Counted from the stretch's first letter, positions 8,934 to 17,634 are shown. The stretch is 64,000 nt of DNA from Mucilaginibacter robiniae (GCF_012849215.1 NZ_CP051682.1:3286001-3350000); one strand, 5' to 3'. Numbers and translations: made by a program. Notes: generated by a model not told the origin, from the letters alone.

Positions 8934-9134
8934 ATGAAACGTCGTTCTATCCCAAACTCCGCTTTAGCCTGCCTGATTATAGGTTTGCTGTTAACAACCT
9001 TTAACCCAATCATTAACCGCTATTATCCGGCCCCTGATATGGTTAAAGGATTTATGACCGGCTTAGGTTTATCGCTTGAAGTTATTGCGCTTGCTAAAAT
9101 ACAGCAGAGCAAGAAACAGCAGCAAGGCTGCTAA
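8934..9134 (+). CDS. Small two-helix membrane protein
   Basis: Protein of 66 residues starting at ATG 8934, 2 bp after the preceding stop. A longer in-frame reading from 8787 would run far into the upstream gene and is unlikely. It has two hydrophobic segments (ALACLIIGLLLTTFNPII and MTGLGLSLEVIALA) and a basic Gln/Lys-rich tail (KIQQSKKQQQGC). It is the third gene of the sigma operon. Function unknown. Confidence 0.65.
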   Translation: MKRRSIPNSALACLIIGLLLTTFNPIINRYYPAPDMVKGFMTGLGLSLEVIALAKIQQSKKQQQGC

Positions 9135-9308
9135 ACTAGGCAGTATAATAATACAGGCGTTTTATGAAGTATATTGTGTATTTGTGTTTACACTTAAGCT
9201 GCTATTCTCTTCTTGAGTTTTTATAAAATAGGTTTTTTAAAAAAAAGGCTAAAATGTGGTAAAACGTTTTTACATTTAAAAAATACATTTACCAAATTTA
9301 TCACTGTT

Positions 9309-9965
9309 ATGAAAAAGACCTTTTTACTCCTGTTAACCAGTTTCTTGTACTTGCCAGTAGCATTTGCTCAACAACCGTCGCCTTTGTTTATGAGTTTGGG
9401 TAAACCTTTAAGAACGCAAAAAGGCGTTAATATGTCAGGGTCTGCCTATTTGAATAACGATTTTCAAACGGCTACAGTAACTACAACCAGTGGTAAACAG
9501 CTTAAAAACTTACAAGTGCGCTATGATATGCTCAACCAGCGCGTTGAATGTAATATGGATAATAACTTATATGATATTACAGATTCCGTAAGTAAATTTG
9601 ATATACTTAGCGGAATGGAAAATCACACAGGTAAGTTTATTAAGGTAAAAAATCAGGATTTAAAAACACCGGGATTTTTAGAACTTGTTTATGCGGATAA
9701 GGTTAGTTTGTATAAATTAAACAGTGTGAAAATTGCATCGCAAGAAGACTTTTACACTAAAAAGGTAACGAAAAGTTATGTGCCTAGTAGTACCTATTTT
9801 GTAACCGTTGATGACACCTTCAAAAAAGTAGGTTCTACCAAAAAAGATTTCCAAACTGCATTTAAGGGTAATGATCGCGTTAAAAGTGTTCTGAATGCTG
9901 ATGATTTAGATTTAAAAACAGATGTTTCAGGAGTAGCATTAGGGGAAGCCATAAACGGCAATTAA
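9309..9965 (+). CDS. Secreted protein of unknown function
   Basis: Protein of 218 residues with a clear signal peptide (MKKTFLLLLTSFLYLPVAFA, cleavage before QQP). The start at 9309 is preferred over an upstream in-frame ATG at 9213, because it places the signal peptide at the N-terminus. The mature part is rich in beta-strand-like segments and Thr/Lys and shows no motif I recognise. It stands alone between the sigma operon and the insertion sequence. Function unknown. Confidence 0.75.
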   Translation: MKKTFLLLLTSFLYLPVAFAQQPSPLFMSLGKPLRTQKGVNMSGSAYLNNDFQTATVTTTSGKQLKNLQVRYDMLNQRVECNMDNNLYDITDSVSKFDILSGMENHTGKFIKVKNQDLKTPGFLELVYADKVSLYKLNSVKIASQEDFYTKKVTKSYVPSSTYFVTVDDTFKKVGSTKKDFQTAFKGNDRVKSVLNADDLDLKTDVSGVALGEAINGN

Positions 9966-10083
9966 ACTAATAACCGAAAATATCCAAGATTTGTTACCTA
10001 GCTAGCAATAGTGGTTAATTTGCTTAAAACGACTAATGTTTCAACGAGATATTTAAACTGTTCAAGTTTTAGTGGGATTATCG

Positions 10084-10101
10084 AAGAGGCCGTCTCATAA
10101 G
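10084..10101 (+). repeat. Left terminal inverted repeat of the IS
   Basis: AAGAGGCCGTCTCATAAG. Matches the reverse complement of 11803-11820 at 17 of 18 positions. Confidence 0.85.
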
Positions 10102-10125
10102 TTAAATATGAGGCGGTTTTTTATT
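10089..10125 (+). terminator. Terminator-like hairpin at the left IS end
   Basis: GCCGTCTCATA (10089-10099) pairs with TATGAGGCGGT (10107-10117), and a T-run follows. It would stop plus-strand transcripts from the upstream gene entering antisense to the transposase. Confidence 0.55.
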
Positions 10126-10230
10126 TAGTTATGATTTTTGGTTGGAAGGTTGAGTGAAAGATGTCAGCAGCCGTTTAAGAACCGGGGGATTGATTCTAAC
10201 AGGTTCTAAAAGTCTATAAAAAGCTTGTTT

Positions 10231-11757
10231 TCAGGTTTTCCATTTTCTTAGGTTATGTGCGATGGATAATAAGCCGATTTCGACCTCGGCCTTGGACATC
10301 CCTTTCAGCAGGAATCGTCTGAAGCCATGGTTATGCTTTAATTGGGCGAATACCGGTTCCACATCGGCCGGCCTTCGTTTCCTGAGGTTGATACCCTGTT
10401 CTGTATTCAACCGTTCTTTGGCTGCCTGTTTATGTTGTCTTAGGCTGTGGTTGATCTCAACGACCCGGTTACCCTGTGTAGTATGGCAAACACCACGCAT
10501 CGGGCAACCTTCACAGTTCTGGGCACGGTAACGGCTGATCAGTTGTACAAAACCAGATGAAGTGACTCGCTGACCGTTACCGATATGCGCCATCCATTGA
10601 CCTATCGGACAAACAAGGTAATTCTCCGCTTCGTTATAATGCAGGCTGTCGTTACTGAACGCTTTGATACCGTCCTTTTGTTCCTTATCGAACGTATTGT
10701 ATTTGATGTAAGCCTCAATGCCTTTTCGCGCTAACACACCGTAGTTCTCATCCGATCCGTAGCCGGTGTCGGCAACAATGGCTTTGGGCAGGTCTTTATA
10801 TAAGGCTTGGTATTGTTCAATATGGGAAGACAAGGTTTGGTAATCGGTTGAGGTTTGATGCAGGGTATAATTAAGGATGAATTGCTCCTGGGTGGATATC
10901 TGCAGGTTATAGGCCGGCTTAAGTTGTCCGTTCAGCATATGGTCTTCCTTCATCCGCATGAAGGTGGCATCCGGGTCGGTCTTTGACATGCTGTTACGGC
11001 CGGCTAATAACTTTTCCTGCTCGTCATACCGTGCCAGGCTCTCCGGCCAGTGCTTCTTTGCGTAGTTCAGCTTTTGCTTTACTTTTTTGTCTACGTCTTC
11101 TTTATCATCTAAGGCTGCATTGATCTTTGAGATGGTTTCCTTTACTTTCTCCGGGTTGATCTCACTATATTCCAAGGGCGCTGTATCTTTTAGTTCTTCG
11201 GCGGCAATGCTTTGCGCATAACCCCACAGTTCATCAAGCTGGGCTTTCATCTTATCTTTATTCGCCTTGATGTTTTTGCCCCATACGAAGGTGTACTTGT
11301 TCGCCGCTGATTCGATCTTGGTACCATCAGTAAAAACGGCTTCTTTCAAGGATACGATACCTTCCTGCTCGAGCAGCAACACGATTTGTGAGAAGATCTG
11401 CTTTAAGACGCCTGACAACTTCTCGCTGCGAAAACGGTTGATGGTGTTGTGGTCGGGCTTTTTCATCCCTAAAAGCCACATGAAGTGTACGTTCTGTGCC
11501 GCCTGTTCTTCCAGTTTGCGTGAGGAATAAGTATTGGTCAGATAGCCGTAAACCAGCAGCTTCAGCATCAGCCGGGGATGGAAACTTGACGCCCCGCCGC
11601 CTTTGTACTTCCGGTTGATCGGTTTGACATCTACCGTGTCCACGACCTGTTTAACGATACGGACCGGATGACCTGTCGGTACCAGTTCCTCCAGTTTGTA
11701 CGGTAAAAACGTTAACTGGTCTGGATCATATTCCTTAAAGACTATCTTGCCTCCCAT
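10231..11757 (-). CDS. IS1182 family transposase
   Basis: DDE transposase of 508 residues that would catalyse movement of the surrounding element. The start at 11757 (MGGKIVFKEYDPDQLTFLPY) lies inside the terminal repeats; a longer frame to 11835 would cross the right end and is rejected. Visible parts are the N-terminal DUF772-type domain (HPRLMLKLLVYGYLTNTYSS), catalytic Asp candidates in VFTDGTKIES and AIVADTGYGSD, a Cys cluster (CEGCPMRGVC), and the final Glu region DVEPVFAQLKHNHGFRRF. No frameshift is seen. Confidence 0.93.
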   Translation of the reverse strand: MGGKIVFKEYDPDQLTFLPYKLEELVPTGHPVRIVKQVVDTVDVKPINRKYKGGGASSFHPRLMLKLLVYGYLTNTYSSRKLEEQAAQNVHFMWLLGMKKPDHNTINRFRSEKLSGVLKQIFSQIVLLLEQEGIVSLKEAVFTDGTKIESAANKYTFVWGKNIKANKDKMKAQLDELWGYAQSIAAEELKDTAPLEYSEINPEKVKETISKINAALDDKEDVDKKVKQKLNYAKKHWPESLARYDEQEKLLAGRNSMSKTDPDATFMRMKEDHMLNGQLKPAYNLQISTQEQFILNYTLHQTSTDYQTLSSHIEQYQALYKDLPKAIVADTGYGSDENYGVLARKGIEAYIKYNTFDKEQKDGIKAFSNDSLHYNEAENYLVCPIGQWMAHIGNGQRVTSSGFVQLISRYRAQNCEGCPMRGVCHTTQGNRVVEINHSLRQHKQAAKERLNTEQGINLRKRRPADVEPVFAQLKHNHGFRRFLLKGMSKAEVEIGLLSIAHNLRKWKT

Positions 11758-11792
11758 GCCTTTAAGATACCAAAAATATCCTAAAACAACAA

Positions 11793-11825
11793 GAGACTGT
11801 CCCTTATGAGACAGCCTCTTTTTTA
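11793..11825 (+). terminator. Terminator-like hairpin at the right IS end
   Basis: GAGACTGTC (11793-11801) pairs with GACAGCCTC (11810-11818) apart from one mismatch, and six T follow. It overlaps the right terminal repeat and would block plus-strand readthrough out of the element. Confidence 0.5.
11803..11820 (-). repeat. Right terminal inverted repeat of the IS
   Basis: CTTATGAGACAGCCTCTT, mirror of the left end at 10084-10101 with one mismatch. Confidence 0.85.
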
Positions 11826-11959
11826 TTGATTTCAACTATTTCTTTATTCTTCTAATTCATACATTATTATAATATAAGCAGTCTTTGTAGTTCTAGCTCT
11901 GTTGCCTTACCGAATAACATTCTTCTACAATAGGAGAATTAGTGGCAGCACTTGTTCTA

Positions 11960-12475
11960 TTATTGTGCGCCATATTTAAGTTCTAATTCTTTTAAACGTC
12001 CTTTTTTAATGGCCCTTGTGGCAAGATAGTTAAAAAGTGGTGTTGCAATTTTTTGTAGCCCAACCATTTTAGAGTTGTTTAAATAAACGAACAAAGCAAG
12101 GTCAGCTAACTTTTTGGGTGTTCCTGCTGCACTAGCCAAGCCATCTTTTGCCAGTCCTTTGGATATGAGCAGCGCATTTTCAAAATTTTTATTACTTGGA
12201 CTTACAGTCACTTGGATTAAACATTCTTCATCTGAAATGTTATGAAAGTAATGTTTCTCGTTCGGCTTGATGGTTACCTTATCGCCTTTTTTCAACCAGC
12301 GAACTTGGTTGTTCAGTCCAACTTCTAACGTGCCTTTTAGCAATTTAAAAGTCTCTGAAAAAAGAGTATGGTAATGCCATGGTGTCTTTTCGTCTGGGAT
12401 AATACTAAACTCCATAACACTTTCTTTGTGTGTATCTGCTGAACTAATCAGTTTGATGTATCCTTGCGTTTTCAT
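11960..12475 (-). CDS. Cupin domain protein
   Basis: Protein of 171 residues with a single cupin barrel. Motif 1 is seen in WHYHTLFSETFKLLKGTLEV (metal ligands His, His, Glu) and motif 2 around IKPNEKHYFHN, residues about 32-85. The C-terminal 70 residues are helical (ALFVYLNNSKMVGLQKIATP). The start overlaps the stop of the DUF4267 gene (ATGA at 12472-12475), so it is the last gene of a three-gene operon headed by a Crp-like regulator. Enzyme or sensor role unknown. Confidence 0.85.
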   Translation of the reverse strand: MKTQGYIKLISSADTHKESVMEFSIIPDEKTPWHYHTLFSETFKLLKGTLEVGLNNQVRWLKKGDKVTIKPNEKHYFHNISDEECLIQVTVSPSNKNFENALLISKGLAKDGLASAAGTPKKLADLALFVYLNNSKMVGLQKIATPLFNYLATRAIKKGRLKELELKYGAQ

Positions 12476-12891
12476 AAAGCCTTGCTGATGGTTTTAGGCA
12501 TTAATAAAATAGTTCCTACGGCAGCGCAAACAATAATTGCAGAGATATGAGGGATAGCTTGTACGATGCCATTGTAATCTTTGCTTAAAACAATCAACAT
12601 ATCGGTGACTGGAATAATGGTTCCTACAGCCAGCGTTATACCCAATGCTTTGGTTTGCTTGGTGAGTACGAAGATGCAAATCAGTAAACCCGAAAACACG
12701 TCACGAATACCTTTAATGTAATGAAAAGAGTAGTCGCCTTGGTTGTTAAAGTGTATGCCGTAACCAGCTTCTGCTGTTTCGGGTGCCAGCAGAAATCTGG
12801 TCCCGATGAAGATCATTCCCAACCCAGTCAGGAACGCGATTGCAATACAGATTTTTTGTGTCATGATTTTTTGTTTTAAATGATGACTCAA
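12472..12891 (-). CDS. DUF4267-type small membrane protein
   Basis: Protein of 139 residues (or 130 if it starts at the second Met, 12864, MTQKICIAIAFLTGLGMIFI). Four hydrophobic segments are visible. The pattern GIRDVFSGLLICIFVLTKQ followed by GTIIPVTDMLIVL is what I associate with DUF4267. It lies in one operon with a cupin protein and a Crp-like regulator. Function unknown. Confidence 0.75.
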   Translation of the reverse strand: MSHHLKQKIMTQKICIAIAFLTGLGMIFIGTRFLLAPETAEAGYGIHFNNQGDYSFHYIKGIRDVFSGLLICIFVLTKQTKALGITLAVGTIIPVTDMLIVLSKDYNGIVQAIPHISAIIVCAAVGTILLMPKTISKAL

Positions 12892-12942
12892 AATTCCATA
12901 TCCCGTATTCAGGATTCATGCACCTGGGTTAACAAATCATTT

Positions 12943-13563
12943 TTAAGCGAAAATTCTTTTGCGGATACGGCTAAGTGATTGCGGCTTTACGCCCACGTAC
13001 GATGCAATATGATATTGGGATACTCTTTGCAGCAAGTTGGGATGTTCCTTCAACAACCTTTTATAACGATTTTCAGGGGAGTCTGTGTATAACGAACCGA
13101 GAGCTTGTAACAGCCCTACAAATACCTGTTCAATAACTAGCCTGCCAAACCGCTCCGCTCCGTCAACCGATTGGTAAAATAGCTGTAAGTCGGTATAGGA
13201 GATCTGCAGCATTTCACAATCCTCTAAAGCCTGTATAATTTTTGTCGAGGGTGTTTGTGGCAGAAAGCTTTCGTAGTTGCATACAAAATTGTTCTCCTGC
13301 CCAAACTCGTAGGTCTTTTCCTCGCCATCGTGATTGATATAATAGCGTATCAGTCCCTTTACTATAAAACCTGCATGCTTACAAACTTGTCCGTCTGCCA
13401 GAAAGAAGTCACCCTTCTTGTAAGTTTTTTCTTTGAATAAAGAGGTTACAATATCTTTCTCTTTTGTACTTAGCGGTATAATATGTTGTATGCTATGCAA
13501 TAAGGTGTCTATCATGGTAGAGTATCGTTCTAAAGTTGCCGTTAATGGATAAGGATTGGCCAA
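12943..13563 (-). CDS. Crp/Fnr family transcriptional regulator
   Basis: Protein of 206 residues with an N-terminal cyclic-nucleotide-binding-like beta-roll (YKKGDFFLADGQVCKHAGFI, about residues 49-68) and a C-terminal helix-turn-helix that recognises DNA (YHIASYVGVKPQSLSRIRKR). There is no Fe-S Cys cluster, so it is not an Fnr oxygen sensor, and cAMP-contact residues are not conserved; the ligand is unknown. An alternative start is Met17 (13515). It lies 51 bp upstream of the DUF4267 and cupin genes in the same direction and probably controls them. Confidence 0.88.
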   Translation of the reverse strand: MANPYPLTATLERYSTMIDTLLHSIQHIIPLSTKEKDIVTSLFKEKTYKKGDFFLADGQVCKHAGFIVKGLIRYYINHDGEEKTYEFGQENNFVCNYESFLPQTPSTKIIQALEDCEMLQISYTDLQLFYQSVDGAERFGRLVIEQVFVGLLQALGSLYTDSPENRYKRLLKEHPNLLQRVSQYHIASYVGVKPQSLSRIRKRIFA

Positions 13564-13754
13564 GAACTAAGCATTGAAATTCATCAGATCAAAGCCAAAA
13601 CTAAAGATAAAAAGATTTATAAAAGTTCAGTAAGTACTGTCAGCTAGTAATAACCAATCACCCAATTTGGGGGATTTTTGAGCCAATTATTGACGTGTTC
13701 GGCTGAATGCTGTACTTTTATCTGGAGCAGCTAAATGCCTGCCACTCTTACACT

Positions 13755-15008
13755 ATGCACTTTGATAAGGTTGTTGACTATTTTTTACCTGCTGGTATTC
13801 GTCACAACAACATACATCCGCAGTATAATGAATTGCGAATCGTGGTAAGCTCAGTAATTGTTGGTGCGCCACTAATGCTGTTATTTCCGATCCTTATCTT
13901 TTTCTTACACAAACCGGTTGCAGGATATCTTATCAATGAAGGTATGCTGATTATTACTTTGTTTTCCGTTAAGCTGTGGGGGCATTACCGTATTCCGATG
14001 TCCATAACTGCATTTGTAACTTATTTCATTATTTACGATTGGATTAAAGATTCGGGCCTTATCTACTCCGTTAACAGTAGTATTTTGCATATGTATTTGT
14101 TGGCGGCCATTTGGTCTGATAAAAAATATGGTTGGTGGTCTATCTTTACCAACCTCTTCATGTTTGCTTTTATATATTATCAAACTTTACATACCAATTT
14201 TGAATTCACTGTTCACCCTGCATTAGGCGGTCCATTATATCCTCTCATTGTTAATTGTTTAATTACTGTTTTCTTTGGCGGTTTTCTGGCCTATTTGCAA
14301 TTGGATCAGGAGCGTGACCGTGTTAAGATCAAAACTTTGCAGGACCAGAAAATTACATTGCTGGATGAAGCCGTAAAAAAGCGTACCGAACAACTCAATA
14401 CCATGCGAGAGAGCATGGCTACTGATTTTCATGATGAAACGGGTAATATGCTATCAGCCATTACACGGCAGGCCTCATTGCTGAAGCTAAAGCTTAGTTC
14501 CGAAAATAAGGTTCTGCCCATAGTAGATAGTATTATCAAGAACAGTAACCGTTTATATGCCAGTAGTAAAGATTTCTTGTGGCACCTGAATCATAACAGC
14601 GATGACCCGCAGGAGCTGTTTGATTACCTGACCGCTTATGGCCAATTGTACTATAATCAGTTTGATGTTGCTTTTTCTTCAAAAGGTGATGAATCCCGCT
14701 TAAAGCAGTTTGCACCATCAGCCGCCTTAAACGTCATCTTTATTTTTAAAGAAGCCATGACTAACGTCATCAAGCATTCAGGTGCTAGTGAAGTAAAATT
14801 ATTCATGACTTGCCAAATTCAGCACATCACCTATATTCTCGAAGATAACGGATCCTGGAAAGATGCAGATAACGAAAGAGAGCATTACGGACTGACTAAT
14901 ATGGAGCGGCGCTGTAAAAAGAATGCTTTTGGATTTACCCTATCTAAACAACCAACCCGTACCAGAATCGAGATCAATGTTCCTGTTTATAGCCTCAACA
15001 ATTTATAG
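13755..15008 (+). CDS. Membrane sensor histidine kinase (NarL-type partner)
   Basis: Sensor kinase of a two-component pair. The N-terminus has about six membrane helices up to residue 190, then a coiled linker, the phosphoacceptor box DFHDETGNMLSAITRQ, and a HATPase domain with N-box FKEAMTNVIKHSGASEV, G1 box EDNGSW and G2 box YGLTNMERR. The start at 13755 (MHFDKVVDYFLPAG) is preferred; an upstream in-frame ATG at 13707 would add 16 residues. The next gene, a LuxR-type response regulator, begins 1 bp after its stop codon. The stimulus is unknown; no extracytoplasmic sensor domain is seen. Confidence 0.9.
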   Translation: MHFDKVVDYFLPAGIRHNNIHPQYNELRIVVSSVIVGAPLMLLFPILIFFLHKPVAGYLINEGMLIITLFSVKLWGHYRIPMSITAFVTYFIIYDWIKDSGLIYSVNSSILHMYLLAAIWSDKKYGWWSIFTNLFMFAFIYYQTLHTNFEFTVHPALGGPLYPLIVNCLITVFFGGFLAYLQLDQERDRVKIKTLQDQKITLLDEAVKKRTEQLNTMRESMATDFHDETGNMLSAITRQASLLKLKLSSENKVLPIVDSIIKNSNRLYASSKDFLWHLNHNSDDPQELFDYLTAYGQLYYNQFDVAFSSKGDESRLKQFAPSAALNVIFIFKEAMTNVIKHSGASEVKLFMTCQIQHITYILEDNGSWKDADNEREHYGLTNMERRCKKNAFGFTLSKQPTRTRIEINVPVYSLNNL

Positions 15009-15632
15009 ATGAAGAAGCGAATTATTATAATTGAAGACAACGATAAAATCAGGGAAGGGTTTGTCGCAGTAATTAATAGCACAGCGGCCTACGAGGTTTC
15101 GGGCCAATACAGTACTTGCGAATATGCTTTGAAGAGGCTGAATATTGATGTGCCTGATCTGGTACTGATGGACATTGATCTGCCTGGTATGAACGGCATT
15201 GAAGGCACTATTCAGATAAAGAAGTATTATCCGGCTTGTATCGTATTAATTATTACAGTGCTGGAAGATAGTGACAAGGTATTCCGGTCATTATGTGCAG
15301 GTGCGGGTGGCTATATTGTTAAAAATTCAGACATAGATAGTATTGTCAGGAATATAGACGAGGCTTTTTCAGGAGGTGCGCCCATGAGTTTGAATATTGC
15401 TAAAATGGTGGTACAATCTTTCAACCGGCCGCAAGATTCGCCACTGTCTGAGCGTGAAAAAGATGTTTTGCGGGGGATTGCCGAAGGTAAGAGCTACTCC
15501 AAGATTGCCCTCGATCTGTTTATCAGTAAAGAAACTGTTCGGAGCCATATCAAACACATATACCAAAAATTAGCAGTCAACAGTAAAGCTGAAGCTTTAA
15601 AAATTGCTGGCAGCAACAAATGGATCAGTTAG
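15009..15632 (+). CDS. NarL/LuxR-type response regulator
   Basis: DNA-binding response regulator of 207 residues. The receiver domain (1-120) has the acidic pocket IIEDND, the phosphoacceptor Asp in DLVLMDIDLPGMNG, and the conserved Lys in GGYIVKNSD. The C-terminal LuxR helix-turn-helix reads PLSEREKDVLRGIAEGKSYS followed by IALDLFISKETVRSHIKHIY. It is contiguous with the kinase gene and is its cognate partner. Targets are not evident. Confidence 0.94.
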   Translation: MKKRIIIIEDNDKIREGFVAVINSTAAYEVSGQYSTCEYALKRLNIDVPDLVLMDIDLPGMNGIEGTIQIKKYYPACIVLIITVLEDSDKVFRSLCAGAGGYIVKNSDIDSIVRNIDEAFSGGAPMSLNIAKMVVQSFNRPQDSPLSEREKDVLRGIAEGKSYSKIALDLFISKETVRSHIKHIYQKLAVNSKAEALKIAGSNKWIS

Positions 15633-15823
15633 TTTCTTGGTCAGGAAGTATTATCGATTGTTTAATCACTGATATCAAGCTTGTCTATAACTTACGGATT
15701 TAATCTGTATGTCTTTCTTTTAAGTGATTAGGCACATTGTTTAAAAATAGTTACTTATCGGATGTTTTGGATTAGGGAGCATTTTTATACAAACGCATCT
15801 GTTAAATTAACATTAATAATAAC

Positions 15824-16261
15824 ATGAAAAAGTTATCGTCTGATATCCTATATTATAAATCCTTAATAGGTCTAATTGTTGGCCCGATACTTATAGCTGT
15901 ATTTATTGGATTTTTTTTGAAAAATAATTTTCCAGATAGGGTTGTAAATATATCTTATGTGATATTAGTTGTTTTTACATTAATTCAGTGGGTTCGATGT
16001 TCTCGTTGCAGGAAAGTGTATTATGATGGAAATAGCCTACTATTAAAAAGTTATTTTGGGGATAGATCCCAATCTGTCTCGGTTTTTGAGATTTTAAAGG
16101 TGAAATTTATTTATGATTTTTCAGTTAAGGAAGAAAGAAGGCTAATTGAAGTGTCCTTTGAGTCTAAAGGTAAATTATTTTCTATATATTTTTTTAGAAA
16201 TTCTGATACAAGAACCTTAGATGAACTATTATGTCAAATTAAGATATCAAAGAGTTATTAA
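15824..16261 (+). CDS. Small membrane protein, possible immunity protein
   Basis: Protein of 145 residues. Two hydrophobic segments (IGLIVGPILIAVFIGFFL and YVILVVFTLIQWV) are followed by a soluble beta-rich part resembling bacterial PH-like folds (YYDGNSLLLKSYFGDRSQSV). The gene is clearly more AT-rich than its surroundings. It lies directly upstream of a broken toxin-like gene, so an immunity role is possible. That is inference; no family was recognised with confidence. Confidence 0.7.
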   Translation: MKKLSSDILYYKSLIGLIVGPILIAVFIGFFLKNNFPDRVVNISYVILVVFTLIQWVRCSRCRKVYYDGNSLLLKSYFGDRSQSVSVFEILKVKFIYDFSVKEERRLIEVSFESKGKLFSIYFFRNSDTRTLDELLCQIKISKSY

Positions 16262-16880
16262 GATATTCTACTGGCCGGATGCTAAGGTCCAACAAGCAGA
16301 GTTGTCCGAGCAGATGGCGTTGCAGTACACTATTGAGCAGAGCAACCGAGAGAGTGGGCCTGATGCTACTATTATCGATCCTCAAGATGGAAAGCCTAAG
16401 CCGACCAAAAGAAGTAAGAATGCCAATCAGGGGGGCCTGATCCGACATCCGTCAATCCTTTATCGCTGGGTCATAATATTTTTTATTCTAAATACATAGG
16501 GCCTTGGAATCCTGTTTCGTATAATGGAGATTGGAATTATCAAGCTGCTCCTATTAACCGAGCTGATTTAGGGGTGCTTAGACATGATAAAGGATATGAT
16601 AAATTGGGAATAACTGGCGCAAGTGGTGTGTTTTTTAATATAAGTGCCCTTCCTCATGACGAACAGTTGGTAAAATATGAATATGGCCTATTCTCTAACC
16701 CAAACAATGGGGCTACCTTTACAGAGCGAATGGAGGGTTTAGCTGTAGGAGAAGGTAATCGGAATTTCCATAATTCCCAAATAAATATATAATGCCATTA
16801 ATCAATATTTTCAAAGTTCACCTGCACAAACTCCAATAGGATACGGAAATATTACGCCAGCATTTATACCGAGTCATTAA
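16262..16880 (+). pseudogene. Broken toxin C-terminus with phospholipase A2-like domain
   Basis: Reading across frames gives one continuous protein-like text: KVQQAELSEQMALQYTIEQS in frame A to about 16435, then DPTSVNPLSLGHNIFYSKYI in frame B to 16787, then NAINQYFQSSPAQTPIGYGN in frame A to a stop at 16878-16880. The breaks coincide with a G6 run (16430-16435, one G too few) and a TA-rich run (about 16781-16790, TA lost). The middle part has YIGPWNP, then PINRADLGVLRHDKGYDKLG. This is the order of the calcium loop (YxGPGN) and His-Asp catalytic dyad (HDxxYD) of parvovirus-type phospholipase A2 domains, which occur as toxin tips in Rhs-like polymorphic toxins. The N-terminal delivery part is missing. 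Confidence 0.6.
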
Positions 16881-16898
16881 AAAAATTAAAATTATATT

Positions 16899-17402
16899 AT
16901 GATTTTTAAAAAAAGAGCCAGATGGCTTATATCCATCACACAATTTATAGCTTGTGGTTTAATTGCGGGCTGCGGTACGTTGGGAGCAATAGGTGATGGA
17001 ATATACTTTTCTACATCTAAGAAGAAACTTGAAATAGCAATAGATAGCTTATATTCAAATCATCCAGAATATAAAATCCCCGCCAAATGGAATAAGTATA
17101 ATGATTGGTCTAAAGCGGGATATGACTTTCTTGAGAGCAGAATTTTTTACTTTAAATCTGATCCCGAGGAAATGTATTATATAACGTTTATTGGTGATTC
17201 TGTTGCATTAGCAGATACCTCTAAAATAGCCATTGGCATACGGGCAGTCTTTAATGAAAAAAATATAACTGGAAAATGGTGGCTTGCTGCCGACGATTTA
17301 AAGTCAAAAGACAAAGAAAGAATAGAGAAGCGTTTTGATGATGAAATTATTTCGAAATTAGAATTATATACTAAAAAGAAAGCATCAAAAAAGTCCTTAT
17401 AA
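16899..17402 (+). CDS. Putative lipoprotein, possible cognate immunity protein
   Basis: Protein of 167 residues with a signal peptide ending in a lipobox-like AGC (IACGLIAGCGTLGA, Cys near residue 25). The mature part is charged, ends in a Lys-rich tail (LELYTKKKASKKSL) and has no family I recognise. It begins 18 bp after the stop of the broken phospholipase-like gene, the position usual for an immunity gene. A periplasmic lipoprotein would suit defence against a phospholipase attacking membranes. Frame intact. A strong terminator follows. Confidence 0.7.
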   Translation: MIFKKRARWLISITQFIACGLIAGCGTLGAIGDGIYFSTSKKKLEIAIDSLYSNHPEYKIPAKWNKYNDWSKAGYDFLESRIFYFKSDPEEMYYITFIGDSVALADTSKIAIGIRAVFNEKNITGKWWLAADDLKSKDKERIEKRFDDEIISKLELYTKKKASKKSL

Positions 17403-17420
17403 TACGACATAATAACATCA

Positions 17421-17447
17421 AGCCCGGCCACACCAGCCGGGCTTTTG
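17421..17447 (+). terminator. Rho-independent terminator
   Basis: AGCCCGGC (17421-17428) pairs with GCCGGGCT (17436-17443), 7-nt loop, then a T-run. It ends the lipoprotein transcript. Confidence 0.85.
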
Positions 17448-17522
17448 CTTTAAGAAAAAGCTATTGGTATAGTTGTATATATAACTATCGGTATATCTGT
17501 TATTGCGTTTGTTTTTTATGCT

Positions 17523-17602
17523 GCAAGTTGTGTTTTTGTGTCACAAAAACTTACTTGCCCATAGCCGCCCTGCGGCATGGGATGAAAAAACTACGCAACT
17601 TG
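17523..17602. repeat. Cluster of nested palindromes
   Basis: CAAGTTG (17524-17530) mirrors CAACTTG (17596-17602). Between them lie GTTTTTGTG/CACAAAAAC (17532-17540 and 17542-17550) and a GC-rich hairpin (CCCAT 17558-17562 plus GCCGC 17564-17568, against GCGGC 17572-17576 plus ATGGG 17577-17581). It looks like a REP-type or processing element between two decaying cassettes. Confidence 0.5.
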
Positions 17603-17634
17603 TTTTTTATTAATGGGCGTAAGCCTGCCGGGCT

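Larger units (their letters stand above)
10084..11820 (-). mobile_element. Complete IS1182-type insertion sequence
   Basis: A 1737-bp element with one transposase gene and near-identical terminal inverted repeats (17 of 18 positions match). Both ends also fold into hairpins followed by T-runs on the plus strand. I see no target duplication in the flanks (left ...GATTATCG, right TTTTATTGAT...), so either the insertion made none, it has decayed, or the ends are misplaced by a few bases. The reading frame and ends are intact, so the element may still be active. It lies between genes and breaks none. Confidence 0.88.

Noticed and set aside
10074..11830. Target site duplication around the insertion sequence
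   Set aside because: Flanks of 3 to 8 bases were compared at several possible ends and none match.
16221..16499. A 92-residue frame starting at 16221
   Set aside because: Its start lies inside the preceding gene and its end is an artefact of the G6 frameshift; the meaningful text continues in another frame, so it is treated as part of the broken gene.
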